Shown here one piece after another: positions 1 to 11,900 of a DNA stretch of 64,000 nucleotides. Each line of letters starts with the position of its first letter. The first letter of the stretch is position 1. Under the pieces are notes generated by a model. It was not told where the DNA came from and searched no databases. It was given only the letters and a program-made list of their open reading frames with translations. The translations under genes and the position numbers were made by a program. Origin of the DNA: Macrothele yani (taxonomy: Eukaryota; Arthropoda; Arachnida; Araneae; Macrothelidae); the NCBI GenBank assembly GCA_039090855.1, contig CM076997.1, forward strand, positions 169,662,709 through 169,726,708, written 5' to 3'.

Positions 1-699
1 TTGCAGTGATACCATTTGAAAGACTAGGAAAACTGCGATTGTTACTTGCGCTTTCATTTAACGCATCTCGCATGAAAAACACATTCGTTTTCTCACACAG
101 TAAAAATGAAACCCTACAAATTTTAGTGTCATAGAGAAAGCTTTAAAGTCAGTAGAACAACTGGTATGAAAAAGCTATAGTTTCCCGTTCCAGACAACAC
201 AAGATAGTTTGAGTGGAAACAACGCTCCACCCCATCAGTGTCGATAGCAAAGGCAAATCCTTTTTTTTTTTGTTGTTGTTCATTACCAAGGATTCTTGGT
301 GAAACGAAAAGGAAACCAATAAGTCAATCCAGCTAAAATAACTGGATTGCCTTATTGGTTTCCTGTTCACGGTAACCAATCTGTTTTCAGGATCACGGTA
401 TAAGAAAATTTGCCACTGAAAATGCCCCAAAAAGGAGATGGTACCTCTGGAAAAATCCAGTTTTCTAGACGAAAGTTCAAAATCAAAGGCAGACAACTGA
501 TGTCCTAAATCTAATGTATACAGTCGTATCAGAATAATATGAACACCACTGGAATCACAGTGAACCCGACCAGGCGCATCACAGAATGCACGTAACGAGG
601 TCTACCACACGGAGATATAATCGGCCGGCCAGGACAGATGAGCCATAGTGCATTACGTGAACACAGTGGGCAGAGGTAGTGATTTTTTTTTTTTACAAA
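1..699. other. Unassigned sequence, no gene seen
   Basis: No recognisable gene. A 115-codon minus-strand ORF (149-496) exists but matches no family I know and overlaps a hairpin at 310-364. The rest is AT-rich. Confidence 0.5.
310..364. repeat. 23-bp inverted repeat (hairpin)
   Basis: Arms 310-332 and 342-364 are reverse complements with one mismatch, around a 9-nt loop. It may be a small fold-back element. No target duplication was identified. Confidence 0.75.
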
Positions 700-708
700 A
701 AGGAATGA

Positions 709-1690
709 TCATCGACTAACGCGCCAAGGGTCAAAGCATCTCAGAAGCAGCACACTTCGTGGGCTGTCCGCGAGGTGCTGTAGTAAGGGTGCGCAAAGAA
801 TGGACAGTTGGCACACAGAGTACCGAACGATATCATAACTGTGGCGCTCCAAAGGCCGTCGCCCATAGAGGAGAACGTCGCCTCTGTTGACAGTAAAGGG
901 CAATTGACGCGCAACAGTGCAGCAATTGATCACACAAACGAACGCTGGGGCACACAGGTACGTGTCCCTGATAGCGGTAGAGCGAACCCTATTACGCACG
1001 GGTCTTCGGAGTCGACGCTGCGTCAAGACGCTCATGATAACCCAGGCCCATCGGCAACGACTCCTGCAGTTCGCATGGGACTACCATCATTGGACAATGC
1101 AAGATTGGAAAAAGGTTAACTACTCCGACGAATCAAGCTTTCTAGTCCACAGAAGTGACGGGCGGTGGCGGATATGACGTCAGACACACGAGAACCAACA
1201 CCCGGACACACTTGTCGGTCAAGTACAGGCCGGCGGTGTCTGTGTATAAGTCTGGGGGATGTTTTCCTGGTATGACCTTGGACCGCTGAATGGGTCCCTG
1301 AACGCCAACGGCTACCTGTTCACCTCGTTCACCACATGCACCCGTTTATGTTGGACATTTACCCTGGTGGTGATGGTGTCAACCAACAGAACAATGCACC
1401 GTGCCATGTCGCTAAGGGGGTGCGTGACTGGTTCTAGGAACACGACAGCGATGTCCTCGTTCTTCCTTGGCCGGCAAAATCACCCGATTTCAATCCCATA
1501 GAACACTTGTGGTACTATTTGGATCGACAGGTTCGACGTGCCGACCCACCACGTCATCTCCAGAACTTCCGTGCTCTGCTGCAGTCCGAATGGGCACGTG
1601 TGCCTCGGGCAACCTTCCAGGGCCTCATTACGTCCATGCCACGCCGTCTCGCCGCTGTCATCCGGGCGAAGGGTGGTTATTCCCATTATC
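709..1690 (+). pseudogene. Tc1-like transposase remnant
   Basis: Decayed DDE transposase of the Tc1 family, which cuts and pastes a TA-flanked element. Conserved blocks appear in order in shifting frames: a degraded helix-turn-helix region near 715-790, the first catalytic D block (DWKKVNYSDESSF) near 1098-1140, a VWG-FSWYDLGPL block near 1250-1290, a QQDNAPCH-like block near 1390-1410, an SPDFNPIEHLWYYLD block near 1480-1525, and the C-terminal SMPRR-AAVI-AKGG motif near 1635-1675. At least four frameshifts or stops break it. I did not identify clear terminal inverted repeats, so element boundaries are unknown. The copy looks old and inactive. Confidence 0.85.
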
Positions 1691-1880
1691 AGGTAGGTGG
1701 TTGTATAATTCTGATGCGACCGTGTAATTGTATTCCTAAACAGGAAAATTTAAGAAAATAATTTGTAGCACCAAGGTTTGACGTTTGTATGTTGGAAAGT
1801 TGAATACTCTTTTATTTTCATAAAATGGACACAATAAGTGCAGAACCATTAAGTGGAAAGGCATATGCTAATTTCCTCCC

Positions 1881-2098
1881 GCCGCCTTGGTGGCCCAGTG
1901 CTCTAAGCACTGGCTCCTGACCATTCGTGCGAAATGGGCCAGGGTTCGAATCCCGATGAGACATGGATGTTGTGTTTGTCTTGCGGCTCTAGATTTCTCT
2001 CTTTCCTGGAGCCATTGGCCTTAAATTAGGTAAGGGGTGAATGCGTGCAGCCCATCGAGCTGCTCACGGTGGTCGTTAACCCCCAAACAAAACAAAAA
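1881..2098 (+). mobile_element. SINE family A, tRNA-derived (sense copy)
   Basis: The tRNA-like head starts GCCGCCTTGGTGGCCCAGTG (Pol III A-box region) and carries the B box GGTTCGAATCC near 1954. A 130-bp family-specific body follows, ending in a CAAA-rich tail. At least nine other full or partial copies lie in this window, mostly in the opposite orientation, which defines the family internally. Confidence 0.85.
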
Positions 2099-2102
2099 CC
2101 TA

Positions 2103-2635
2103 ATTCTCTGCTAAAAAGCGGAGATGTTTTTTTTAAAGGCGATGAAATTGCTCATAAGGCAAAGATATCTGTTAAAAAAATCTACTTATAAACGAGAACC
2201 TGAACCTACTCGTTTTTTTTAGTACAATCGTATCGTAAACGAGTACATGACATGCTCAAATATAAGTAACCATACGTACTTACAAATAACTGCGTCAATA
2301 AATATAATCTCGTGTTACTTCATTTCAGATGTTATAGATTTCAAGAGAAATTGTTTAATAAATGTGTGAAGTGACACACATAAATAATTAGTACACTGAT
2401 CACAAGTAATTTAATTATGCATAAATTATCTTTATGTAACTTTTTACATTAACTATATTTGTGTCAATCGCAGAAATATTGTTGCTTCATCACTATATTT
2501 GTGATAAAATGGTGCGGTCCATTTGTGACAACGAGTATATCTATTATCCCAGATGTACCATCGAATAATATACTTCCAGCTGCTTCTATGAGTAAATGAG
2601 TCTGCATGGAGTAAACGTATTCCAAATTTGAAGTC
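2103..2635. other. AT-rich, nothing recognised
   Basis: No coding or repeat family was recognised between the two SINEs. Confidence 0.4.
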
Positions 2636-2830
2636 GAGCCGCGGATGGCGTAGTGGTTAGAGAGTTTTACTACAGATAGAGGGACCCCAGGTTCAAACCT
2701 TGATAGGCTTGAGCCTAAGGGCTCGCCGTGGTGGTGTGAATTTCTACCAATCGCTGAATATTCGCCGTACATCGACCGAGGCACGAATTCCGGGTAGGAA
2801 TTTCCCGGTTACCGTTCCTACCCCCCCTGT
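2636..2830 (+). mobile_element. SINE family B, tRNA-derived
   Basis: The head has an A-box-like segment (GGCGTAGTGGTTAGAG) near 2645 and a B-box-like GGTTCAAACC near 2691, spaced as in a tRNA gene. The body includes a self-complementary segment near 2793-2823 (GGGTAGGAA against TTCCTACCC) and a terminal C run. It is unlike family A in sequence. Only one copy was seen, so the 3' boundary is approximate. Confidence 0.65.
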
Positions 2831-2976
2831 CTTTCTGCTTTTAATGTGCAAAATCATACGGTGGCGCCATCTAACTTACAAACTACCCTGTCAGAATCGC
2901 TAAATTCGAATTAACTTGCTTCTGTGTCCTGCCCGTAAGGGCGCAGAAAGTGAATGAAGTTAGAGTCCATGTATTT

Positions 2977-3058
2977 GAAATATATATGGATTCTTTTAGT
3001 ACATATATTTGAAATATATGTACTCAAAAATGAGTACATATATTTCGAATTAGAAATA
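2977..3058. repeat. Cluster of nested AT palindromes
   Basis: Around 2998-3025 a GTACATATATTT-type arm is mirrored, followed by a GTACTCA/TGAGTAC hairpin and a further copy of the arm to 3050. It could be a cruciform-prone tract or a tiny MITE. Confidence 0.6.
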
Positions 3059-3129
3059 CCAGATATATTCACAATTGATTCCCTGTATGTGCCCCTAACA
3101 AAGTCGGACGGCATGGTCAGATCAATCCA

Positions 3130-3405
3130 CGTAGCAGGCTATACGGCGCGCCGGCCACATGCGGTTTTCAGCCCGATGATCAGGCCTCTCTCAAAGTCCG
3201 TAAGTTGCGTAAATCGACGTCTCTTGCGTCTTCCCGGCATGGTTGTCACTCTGTACTCTTGCTTGTATCGGCCGGCACTTTTCGATTTCATGGGGCATTG
3301 ACTACACGCCGGTTTATAAGACTGCCAGTTCGTGCTTGCAGCTCCACCACAGAGTCTGCGTTCATGCGCAATCCCACTAAACGTGGATAATTTGCATACC
3401 AGCAC
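3130..3405 (-). pseudogene. Tc1-like transposase N-terminal fragment
   Basis: Reading from about 3240 downwards, the translation gives a basic start (MPGRRKRRR), then FTQLTDFERGLIIGLKTA. This is the first helix-turn-helix of a Tc1-type transposase and resembles the start of the element at 40675-42093. Upstream sequence to about 3405 looks like the same family's 5' leader. The catalytic domain is absent, so this is a truncated end fragment. Confidence 0.75.
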
Positions 3406-3409
3406 GCAC

Positions 3410-6290
3410 CCTAGCTATTTGTAAAGTTTACTGGTTGAAAAAGCAGCATAATCGGGGTCCTTAGTAGCCCGGTTGAAAAAGCATCACAATCAGGCTACTC
3501 TGGCAACACAATCAGGCTGCAGAGTATTTTTTCTGCTTTTAAAATTTAGTTGTAATCAAAACAATATCTCCTTATACATTGAAATTCAGCAACAACAAAA
3601 TCGAAAATCACGGCATAAGAGTTTTTTATTAATTAAAAAAGAACGTTCTTGAAAAAGGCATTGTAGGTTCTTGGAAAAGTATCATAACAATATCACCCTT
3701 CAACAAAAACTAGTTTCTGTGGGAATTTTTAAGTCAATCTCAGACTGTCAGGAACTGAGCTTGTTAGTCATATTCTGGAAAGCAAAATAAAATAAATGGT
3801 ACCAAAGCATCAAAAAGAACGAACTTACGTACATGGACAAATCAGAAGGGGACAATGCTGCGTATCCAAAGGGTAGAGCTCGAGATTCATAGGGCATAAC
3901 AAAGTTAACGTCAGCCTATGAGGAAAAGAGAAAGCGACAAATATAACTCAAATGAAAAAAAGACAAAGTAGTGTTTGTGTTTGAATATTCAACGTATTTT
4001 ACATAAGACATTATTCTTCATTACTTTTTGTATACATTTTTTGTATATATAAGCAAAGTGCATTTATTAAATTTAGTAATTTCTGAATTTGAAGGCGTGA
4101 AAAATGGAGCAATAATTAGATTTTTCATAATATAAGATGTAGCTTTCATATTATATTTTCCGAAGAGAAAAGCAGTACTTTAGTTGTTTTCAATGCAAAA
4201 GCAGTGGTCTTGTTCTTTCGAAGTAGGAAGTGATTTTGCTCACTAAGCCATGTAAAATGCGTCGGAAAAAATGGTCGATGGTTTTGATGTCAAGTGTAAT
4301 CCTCTAGAGATTCACAATGCAAAATATTACACGTTACTTTTTCCATTTAAAAACGCAGTTCCGTTTGTGTCAGTACCAACGAATATAATGCTTGTTTTGA
4401 TCCAAACGCAAACACTTTTCCTGTATGTAAAGATACTGTTTTAAGTTTCAAATGCAGGGTTCTAATTACTGAAGATTGCATTTTACCATCAGACTGAAGG
4501 AAGTTTGGCCTAAATGCAAGCCAGCTAATATAATGTAAGCCAGTCCTGCAAATGGAACAACCGCACAAATAATCAAATATCTTATATTTAATAAAGCGTT
4601 TGTAATAACATAGCTGCTGCTTTCCGGAAAGACAAAAACAGCATTCGTGTAGTTAATTTATGGGTTTCATATACGTGGCCCCCTTACCAAAGTTCAAAAA
4701 AAGACTTCAAATTCATTTTACGTATTCATGTTCCATTGTCAAATCAGGTCCCTGGCAGTTACTTGAAATTTTCGCAGCTGGAAGCTGACACTTTTGTTGT
4801 ATATCAAAAAGTTTGATGCATCGCTGTTGTATCGTGTATTTAGCTGTTCAAAGCAGAGTGAGTCGAAACCTTTAAGCACTGGGACCAATTGTGCTAAATT
4901 ATTAGAAAACGCAGGAAAGACAGGGATGACAGCCAGGATGGTGTGTACCAGATTCCAATAGGATGCCGCTCGTCCCGCATACCACATACAATAGCTTCGA
5001 CTAGTACAATGTTTACCATATCAATGGACTTTATGTGAATAGGCCAATTTGCAAAATATATGTGCTTCAAACTAAAAACGTTTCGACTGAGTCCGATTAG
5101 AAAATCTCTAAGGTACCCTCATTCGTCGTGAAAGGTCAGCAGCTAACACATTGGCAACATATAGGAAAGATCGCGGGATACGTCTGAATCAGACAAACTT
5201 TAACTAATATTGAACGAAATGCAGCTGCCCACACGAAACTGATATGAATCATTGTTAACTGGATTGCAGAGATAAGAGTCCGGATTCTGATGCACGTTTT
5301 GCGCTTCATCAAAATGATCATCAAGCGCTGCCTCTGTGAAATCGGAGGACAATTATCTGGAAGGTAAATGCCAACATGCTGCCTCAGCAATGAGCTCCAG
5401 GTCTGCTTAGGGGCCGAATATATTTGAATTCACATACTGAGTCTTTTATTAGACGGGTGTTTTTTGTCAAATTTAATGCCATACATCTCGTCTGATATTT
5501 ATAACATTAAATTTGAAACCCACTAATATACAGTGTCATTGATATCATATGGGCCATTCTCGCAGATATGACCCTGCTATACTCTGTGGTGAAATAACAG
5601 CAATCCTCAGGCTGCTGCCGCATGCAGTGTGTCGGTGTCGTCAAAGTATCTGTTCCACGCCATGATCTGCTACGTATCAAAATATTGTCTCTTACGCATA
5701 TGTATAACATCACTGAAAGGACTAACGACCCGTCAACAAAGGGCAGAAAATACGGCTTTGTTACGGCATCAAGGCATGTGAAGTGATTGAGCCACCCTTT
5801 AGAACATCAGGTGTTTGTGCACTTTCATTGGCAACTTTCTGAGCCATACCGTAGAATGACATCAGGCAGTTATGCGCAGTCACTGTGCATTGTTAATCAA
5901 GATGGTCTCATTTTGTGTTAATGGTATGGATATAACATTGAAATCAATCCATCCATCCATCTATCACGTCCGCCCACGACGACTATGCGCCCCTGATGGT
6001 TACTGGCAAATTAATGCAGTCGGCTTATTGTCATTCCTCTGCTGCATACGGATAAGAAACAAAGTGCGTCCGGGCCGACTTCATAGGGAACCATCTACGC
6101 ACTCGCGTCCCCAACCACAGGGATCCTACGGAAAACCTAGGAAAAAGGTAAATAACATTATTTTCACTGAAAGAAAGGTCAATTAAATTATTTTCACTCT
6201 GTTGCGTTTGACAAAACCATGTCACGTTACGTGTAATTTGATAGGATCCCATGAAGAAATCTAAAGGCCTCGTGGCATTTCCTTCGGAGC
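3410..6290. other. Long unassigned AT-rich stretch
   Basis: No gene could be supported. Several minus-strand ORFs of 68-84 codons (4347-5713) match no known family. Small features are a duplicated GGTTGAAAAAGCA motif at 3431-3490 and a short (ATCC)n tract near 5946-5961. This could be intron or intergenic DNA. Confidence 0.4.
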
Positions 6291-6304
6291 TTCTTCTTAG
6301 GTTC

Positions 6305-6522
6305 TTTTTTTTTCATTGAAGGTTTAACGACCACCGTGAGCAACTCAATGGGCTATAAGCAGTCGCCCGTCCCTAATTTAGGGTCACTGGTTCCAGGGAA
6401 GGGAGAGAGCCAGTGCTGTAAGACAAACGCAACATCCATGCCTCACCGGGATTCGAACCCGGACCCCTTTCGGACGAATGATTAGAGGCCATCGCTTAGA
6501 CCACTGCGCCACCGGGGCGGCC
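6305..6522 (-). mobile_element. SINE family A with 14-bp TSD
   Basis: This is a full copy in reverse orientation: T run at left (A tail of the element), then body, then the tRNA-like head with B box (GGGATTCGAACCC read on plus) and head end GGGGCGGCC. It is flanked by a perfect 14-bp direct repeat, TTCTTCTTAGGTTC, at 6291-6304 and 6523-6536. That duplication is the signature of LINE-mediated insertion and fixes both ends of the family. Confidence 0.93.
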
Positions 6523-6539
6523 TTCTTCTTAGGTTCACT

Positions 6540-7800
6540 GTCCTTTCATGGGGATCTACATATTTCTGGATTGTGAGTGCCTGAACTCTTTGTTCGACGT
6601 GTATCTTCATGTTAATTGGAATGCGTAGTTTTGAGTTCTTTTTTTTAGAGTGAAATAAAGGAACGGAGAATTGAGATTCGAGGGCGACTGTCTGTTATCA
6701 CGACAGCTGTTTGCTGCTTGTACAGGTTGTCGGAGAAGAAGAGTTCCTAGCTTAGATTGAGAGACCCGAGCCTACAGCTCTCTGCGCCTTTTGGCAGGTG
6801 AAAGTGAAAATAAGAGAGTAGGGTACAGAATGCTCTGATAGAAAAGCACGAAAGAAGAGTACAGAAAAATTAGAGCAGCAGGAGCATACGGTTTTCCGTT
6901 AAGTAGTGAAGTTGTAAGCTGCCTTACATACTTACCTGCGACAGCAAGCTATTCCGAGCAACATCTCTCCCAGCAAAAAATGCCCGGTAAACACCGCTGC
7001 CACGGATGAGTACAGGGGAAAGGGGGGGGTGAAGGACATGGGAAAGGGGGAACATGAAATAAAAAAAGACAGCACACACAAAATAAGTTTCCCAGAGGGA
7101 TATCGACATTCGGCACCTGATAAAAAAATTGGCCGTTTGCTCAGTTTTTCTTTTGGAGTAGGCTATTTGCTTCGTTACTCAACAGCCAATCAGAGAAAAT
7201 ATTTTTTTCATTGGTCTAAAAATTTTTTCACAGGTTTACTTTTGCTGATTCTTGCCTACCATGGTGAGATTAACCATTGCCGAGGTGGTGTTAGTATTTA
7301 CTCTTCCCCTAACTAGGGTGGTGTGCCTAGCTTACGTCACCAAAACAGGATGGGGTTACATTACACCTCTAGGTTTTAAGCTGCACTAGCTCAAAGTTAG
7401 GTTAAAACACAGAAAAGAAAGGCCGCAATAAGAGTTAGAGGGCTATTAAAAGTAGGGCCAAACATTTTAACACTGTTCGCTTATACAGTGCTCTGTTTTG
7501 CAGGTTAGACCTGCAAGGGTTTGTAAACATTTGCTTTATTTGCAGTCATCACTTTTTGGTGACAGCTTACAAACCTTAGTTAATTCAAACATGTGAGTAA
7601 TATTCTCAAATTTAGTTCTATACTACGCTTTTCTTCACACCTGTGAAGGATACACTACTCCATCTATTTATTTGTTTAAACATATAAGCATATATACATA
7701 TATATATATATTTTTCTTTTCCATGTAACTTTACAGTACCTCGAGTAATCCTTTTTGCAAAAAGAGAGGTGGCCCTTAAAAGGGCCGTTTCCCCCCTCAT
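6540..7800. other. Unassigned, with simple repeats
   Basis: No gene recognised. It contains a G run near 7023-7029 and a TA-rich tract near 7690-7712, just downstream of the 3' end of the gag-like ORF. Confidence 0.4.
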
Positions 7801-7976
7801 TTCTATTTCATAGTCATGAGGTAGGTATCCAGCTCCAAGCTTTTCCTCTCATCCAGTGACATGGCTCCAGGAGGAACCATGGCAGTAGGAGTTCCCATTA
7901 GTTGAAATGTTAGTGGTTGAGTCGCAATCCCCTGAGCATAAGTTTGCCCACTAGTGGGAATTGTGGAGTAGTCATC

Positions 7977-8170
7977 CTGCCTCTGCCTCGAAACCCCTTT
8001 CTGCCTCTGCCTCGAAACCCCTTTCTGCCTCTGCCTCGAAACCCCTTTCTGCCTCTGCCTCGAAACCCCTTTCTGCCTCTGCCTCGAAACCCCTTTCTGC
8101 CTCTGCCTCGAAACCCCTTTCTGCCTCTGCCTCGAAACCCTTTTACTGCCTCTGCCTTGAAACCACTTTC
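7977..8170 (-). repeat. 24-bp minisatellite, seven units plus a diverged eighth
   Basis: The unit CTGCCTCTGCCTCGAAACC plus CCTTT (plus strand) is repeated seven times almost without change at 7977-8144, with a diverged eighth unit to 8170. On the minus strand 24 bp equals eight codons, so the array stays in frame and encodes KGVSRQRQ repeats, adding a basic nucleic-acid-binding-like tract to the gag-like ORF. Confidence 0.95.
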
Positions 8171-8668
8171 TGCCTCTACTGAATGATCCTCTTCCTCTAC
8201 CATGGCTCCTAGATGATTGCTTTTGTCTGTAAGGCTCCCTGAAATCCTCGACACTGAGCCTGTAGCCTAGCAGGGTGATAGATCCTGTGGGAAGGGGGTC
8301 ATCTGTAGAAAACATCATTGCTTCTCTGGGTGTTCCGTAGTTGTTCCTTTCTCTCTCTATGTTTCTGGTATGAATTCCTTTTTTATCTCAGAGCTTCAGA
8401 GAGTTCCTCTATAGACAGGTGACTGGCTACTCCCTTGAGGATAAACTTCTTGTTAGGTAGCTTAAATCTTTTGGAGGCCTGTTCGACTTCTTCGATAACG
8501 CTTTTGTTAAGCTTCACAAATTCCTCCTTCACTTTCTCTGCGATGTGCTCTTCGCAAATCTGCACAATCTTGCTCTGAACCTCCTTCGTTTCAAGGAGGG
8601 AGATCAGCGTTTCCTTGAATGTTTCTTGCAGCAAAGAGAGAGCATTGGCTTCCTGCGTTTGATCTGCA

Positions 8669-8746
8669 CTTTGGATTGAAGCATTTTCTTTCCTGCGCGG
8701 ATCTTTGGATTAAAGCATTTTCTTTCCTGCGCGGATCTTTGGATTT
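8669..8746 (-). repeat. 34-bp tandem duplication
   Basis: Units 8669-8702 and 8703-8736 differ at one position, and a third partial unit continues to 8746. Since 34 is not a multiple of three, the extra unit shifts the reading frame of the gag-like ORF between its start and its helical domain. Confidence 0.9.
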
Positions 8747-8963
8747 GCCGTTTTTCCCCTCGACGGACATGTTGACTTCGCTTCACTACAATACACTGGT
8801 GTCTGCACGGGAAACCAGTCCTTTATATATCTCTTTTATGACTGCTCAGGAGACAATCAGAGAAGAGATTTTTTCCCATTGGTTAGCGCCAGAATTTGGT
8901 TCTTATGTTCAGTAGACTTTTCTTCTCAGTTGCTTTTCATGTGTGAAGAATACTCCCAGCTCT

Positions 8964-11900
8964 TTAGTCCCAATTATTATTTTTACTACAGGGATAACTA
9001 TGAATTGGGTTCTTTTCAGGAATATTATTTAAAATGGCTTTCGGTCTTTTAAATTTGTCAGTTTCATTGACAGTATAATTAAGGGCCTCCCTGACGAGAG
9101 GGTTGGGATGATCCATAGCTTTTTCGTAGAACCTCTTTGCTAGATCATACATAGTGTAATGAATAGAATTAACTTTTAGCATGCTGCGAAGTTAATTCTA
9201 TTCGGTTCTGCCATCAAGTCCAACTATCATGCGTAGGGTTTTATTTTGAAACGAGGTAATATTATTTTTTGCTGCGTGTTGCAGTTACCCCAGATGGGAC
9301 AGCCATAAGTAATAACAAGGCTAAAACAGGTCTTCCACAGCAAAGTTTTTTTTTTTTTTTTGCTGAGCCTTTTATTTTTGATAATGGGTTGTAGACATCC
9401 TCTAATCTTTAGAGCTCTTTGGCCATGGTTTCTGTGATATGCTTGTTCCAATTTAGGTTGTGATCCATAATAAGGCCTAAATATTTAACATCTTTACCCA
9501 AGGAATTTTTTTCCATATAATTCAAGTTCAAAGTTAGGATTATATCTCCATGTTCTGCGTGAGAACAGAATTGCTTGGGTTCTTTCGGTGTTAATTTTAA
9601 TTTTCCAGTCCAGGAAATACTTCTCTAATTTCTCTACATAGTGTTGTAGCATAAAATTTGCTTGATTTTTATTTTTGAAAGTATAAGCAAGAGCAGTGTC
9701 ATCAGCATATAGAACTGTAGTTAGACTCCTGTTATTAAAGTTAGGAAAATCTGACGTAAAATAGAGTTCAACGTCGATGCGAGTACACTGCCTTGTGGAA
9801 CACTAACTTCAATTTTTTTTTTATTTCTTCTTATTAATTTTTACACAGAATGTTCTGTTATCAAGGTAAGACTTGATTATGTGGATAATCCAGGACGGGA
9901 AATCATGCGCTATAAGTCTGTAAATAATTGCTTCGTGTGGGCATTTATCAAACGCTTTAGCCACATCTAAAAATATGGCTGCTGTGTGTTATTTTTTTAT
10001 TATTCCTTCTGCGCATCTTTCTGTTACTCTTGATAGTTGACGCACCGTGGAGTGTTTGTCTCGAAAACCTCCTTGCATAAATTGAATAACTGGGTATTCT
10101 TCACAGAATTGTTGCATTCTGATTAGTAAAATCTTTTCAAAAATGTTTCCCATAATTGGGAGCAACGAAATAGGTCTATGATTTTCTAGGAGAGCCGAAT
10201 TTTTATTTGGCTTGGGAAGTAATATCACCTCCGGTGACTTCCACTCATCTGGGAAGTAGTTTCTTCAATAGCTTTATTGAAAATGTTTGTACGGGTTTGC
10301 AGATATTCATCCGGTAATTTTTTCATGATTTTGTTATTGATACCGTCTTTACCAGGTGCCTTTTTATTCCTAAGTTTATTAATATGAAACCTTACTTCCC
10401 TAGCACTAATGGGAAGTGGGTTTTCAAAGTCAATTAGAATACATTTCTTTCGGCTCTTAAAAGGGCCGTTGTTTTTTTTTTTGTTTGTTTGTTTCTTTCT
10501 GCAGTTCGGGTGTTTTCCGACATCTGCTGCTTGTTCCGGGTTTGCGGACCTAAGAGAGGTCGTAGCACTTTCCACTTCAGGTTGCTGTTTTCTACGCCGT
10601 TTCTCCATTTTTTTTTATTCACACCTTTCTGATTGTTTTTAGATGGGGATGTCATCATAGGTTTTTTTTGCAAGTAAATTTTTCGTAGAGTTGTGCACTT
10701 TGTGCAATCACTCTAGAGTTTTTAACATCTTTTGCATTTTTAAAATATGTATGCAGAGAATTTTGCGTTTTTTACTGCTGCATCAATGTCAGGTATATCA
10801 TTAATTTTAAACTGTTTTTCTAACGAGTTTGCAAATACTTCCGCTTTTTCCTCATCTGTTTCTAAATACCGTCCCATCTTCTTTTAGAAGGGGTGGGAGT
10901 AGTGTGATATTTTTATTTTTCAAACTCGACGTTAGGTTCCGTAGGGTCATTTTTTTCCGAATCTTCCCAGGAAGCAATATAATGTTGGACCAACCGTGGG
11001 CTTTCAACGGTCGGCCCCGCGACGAGGAGACTCGGCGGCCAACAATTGGATATGTGTTGGTTCAACGGTTTGACCCACATTGGAAAATTGTCGCAAACAG
11101 TTTTCCAATGAGATTATGTGTTCTTGGACAACCATCGGACAACCATTAAGTGGCCATTTGTTGATAAATGGTTGGTCATGTGTGGTTGGAAAAACCGTTG
11201 GCCAATCTTCGATAAACAACACAACCTTCGCCCAACGCTGCCGACGCAAAAATATCATTGGGCCAACCGTTGGCCAATGTCAGTGTGCTACTGGGGTTCA
11301 GAGTAGTCAATATGTGCTTCCTCTAAAACCTGCCCCCATGAACTATTATCAAATTTTCTATTTTCCCTTTTAATTTGCTTGTTAAGTGAGCAATAATGTC
11401 ATAAAATGTTTTATTTCTTGTTCTTTGCCACTTGCTGCGGTACCTATTTTTCTCCTTAATCAGATCCAAAATTTCTTTGGGTAAATAGTACGGATTTCTT
11501 TTTTCTTTGGCTGGAGTTTGACATTCACCCATGATCTTTTTTATGGCGAAGTTGAAGATTTCAATAGCCTTATCTATTTCTTCTTTGCTATTGCACTCTC
11601 CAATATCAGGAGGTGGTACTAACTTAATTTTTTCTTCAAATTGTTTTAATTAGTGACCATTTTGGGTGCTACCGTCACAGTTTTGTCGGTATAAAGCTGG
11701 AGGTGAACGGGATTATGATCAGAGGAGATCGCTGCCGCAGTGTAGATCTCATAGTAATATTTGTTGTTTCTTGAAGAGCGCAAAATCTAGTATATTGCTA
11801 GTTCCTCTGAGCGCCGTTCTTGTGGGTTCAGATGGCGTCCCAGATCAATATTTTTATTTAAAAGATATCTGAAGATATTGTTTCCACATTTTTTAAACTA

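Larger units (their letters stand above)
7803..8770 (-). pseudogene. Gag/ORF1-like retroelement protein, frameshifted
   Basis: The likely start is the ATG at 8770 (MSVEGKNGKSKDPRRKEN). A 34-bp tandem duplication then breaks the frame. The next segment (8383-8634) is a charged helical region ending FILKGVASHLSIEELSEALR, which resembles the RNA-binding fold of non-LTR ORF1/gag proteins. A later segment (7803-8318) has DDPLPTGSITLLGYRL and then an arginine-rich tract built from seven copies of an eight-residue unit (KGVSRQRQ). The tail ends at a stop at 7803. It lies directly downstream of the Jockey-like ORF2 on the same strand, so it may be ORF1 of a second element. The family assignment is inference. 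Confidence 0.5.

Noticed and set aside
149..496. 115-codon minus ORF as a gene
   Set aside because: It contains a 23-bp inverted repeat within the frame and no recognisable domain; cannot be supported.
4739..5713. Three minus-strand ORFs of 68-84 codons as exons
   Set aside because: No splice-site pairing or family motif found.
7917..8186. Plus-strand ORFs rich in LPLPRNPF repeats
   Set aside because: Shadow frames of the 24-bp minisatellite. The minus frame has the longer, non-repetitive context.
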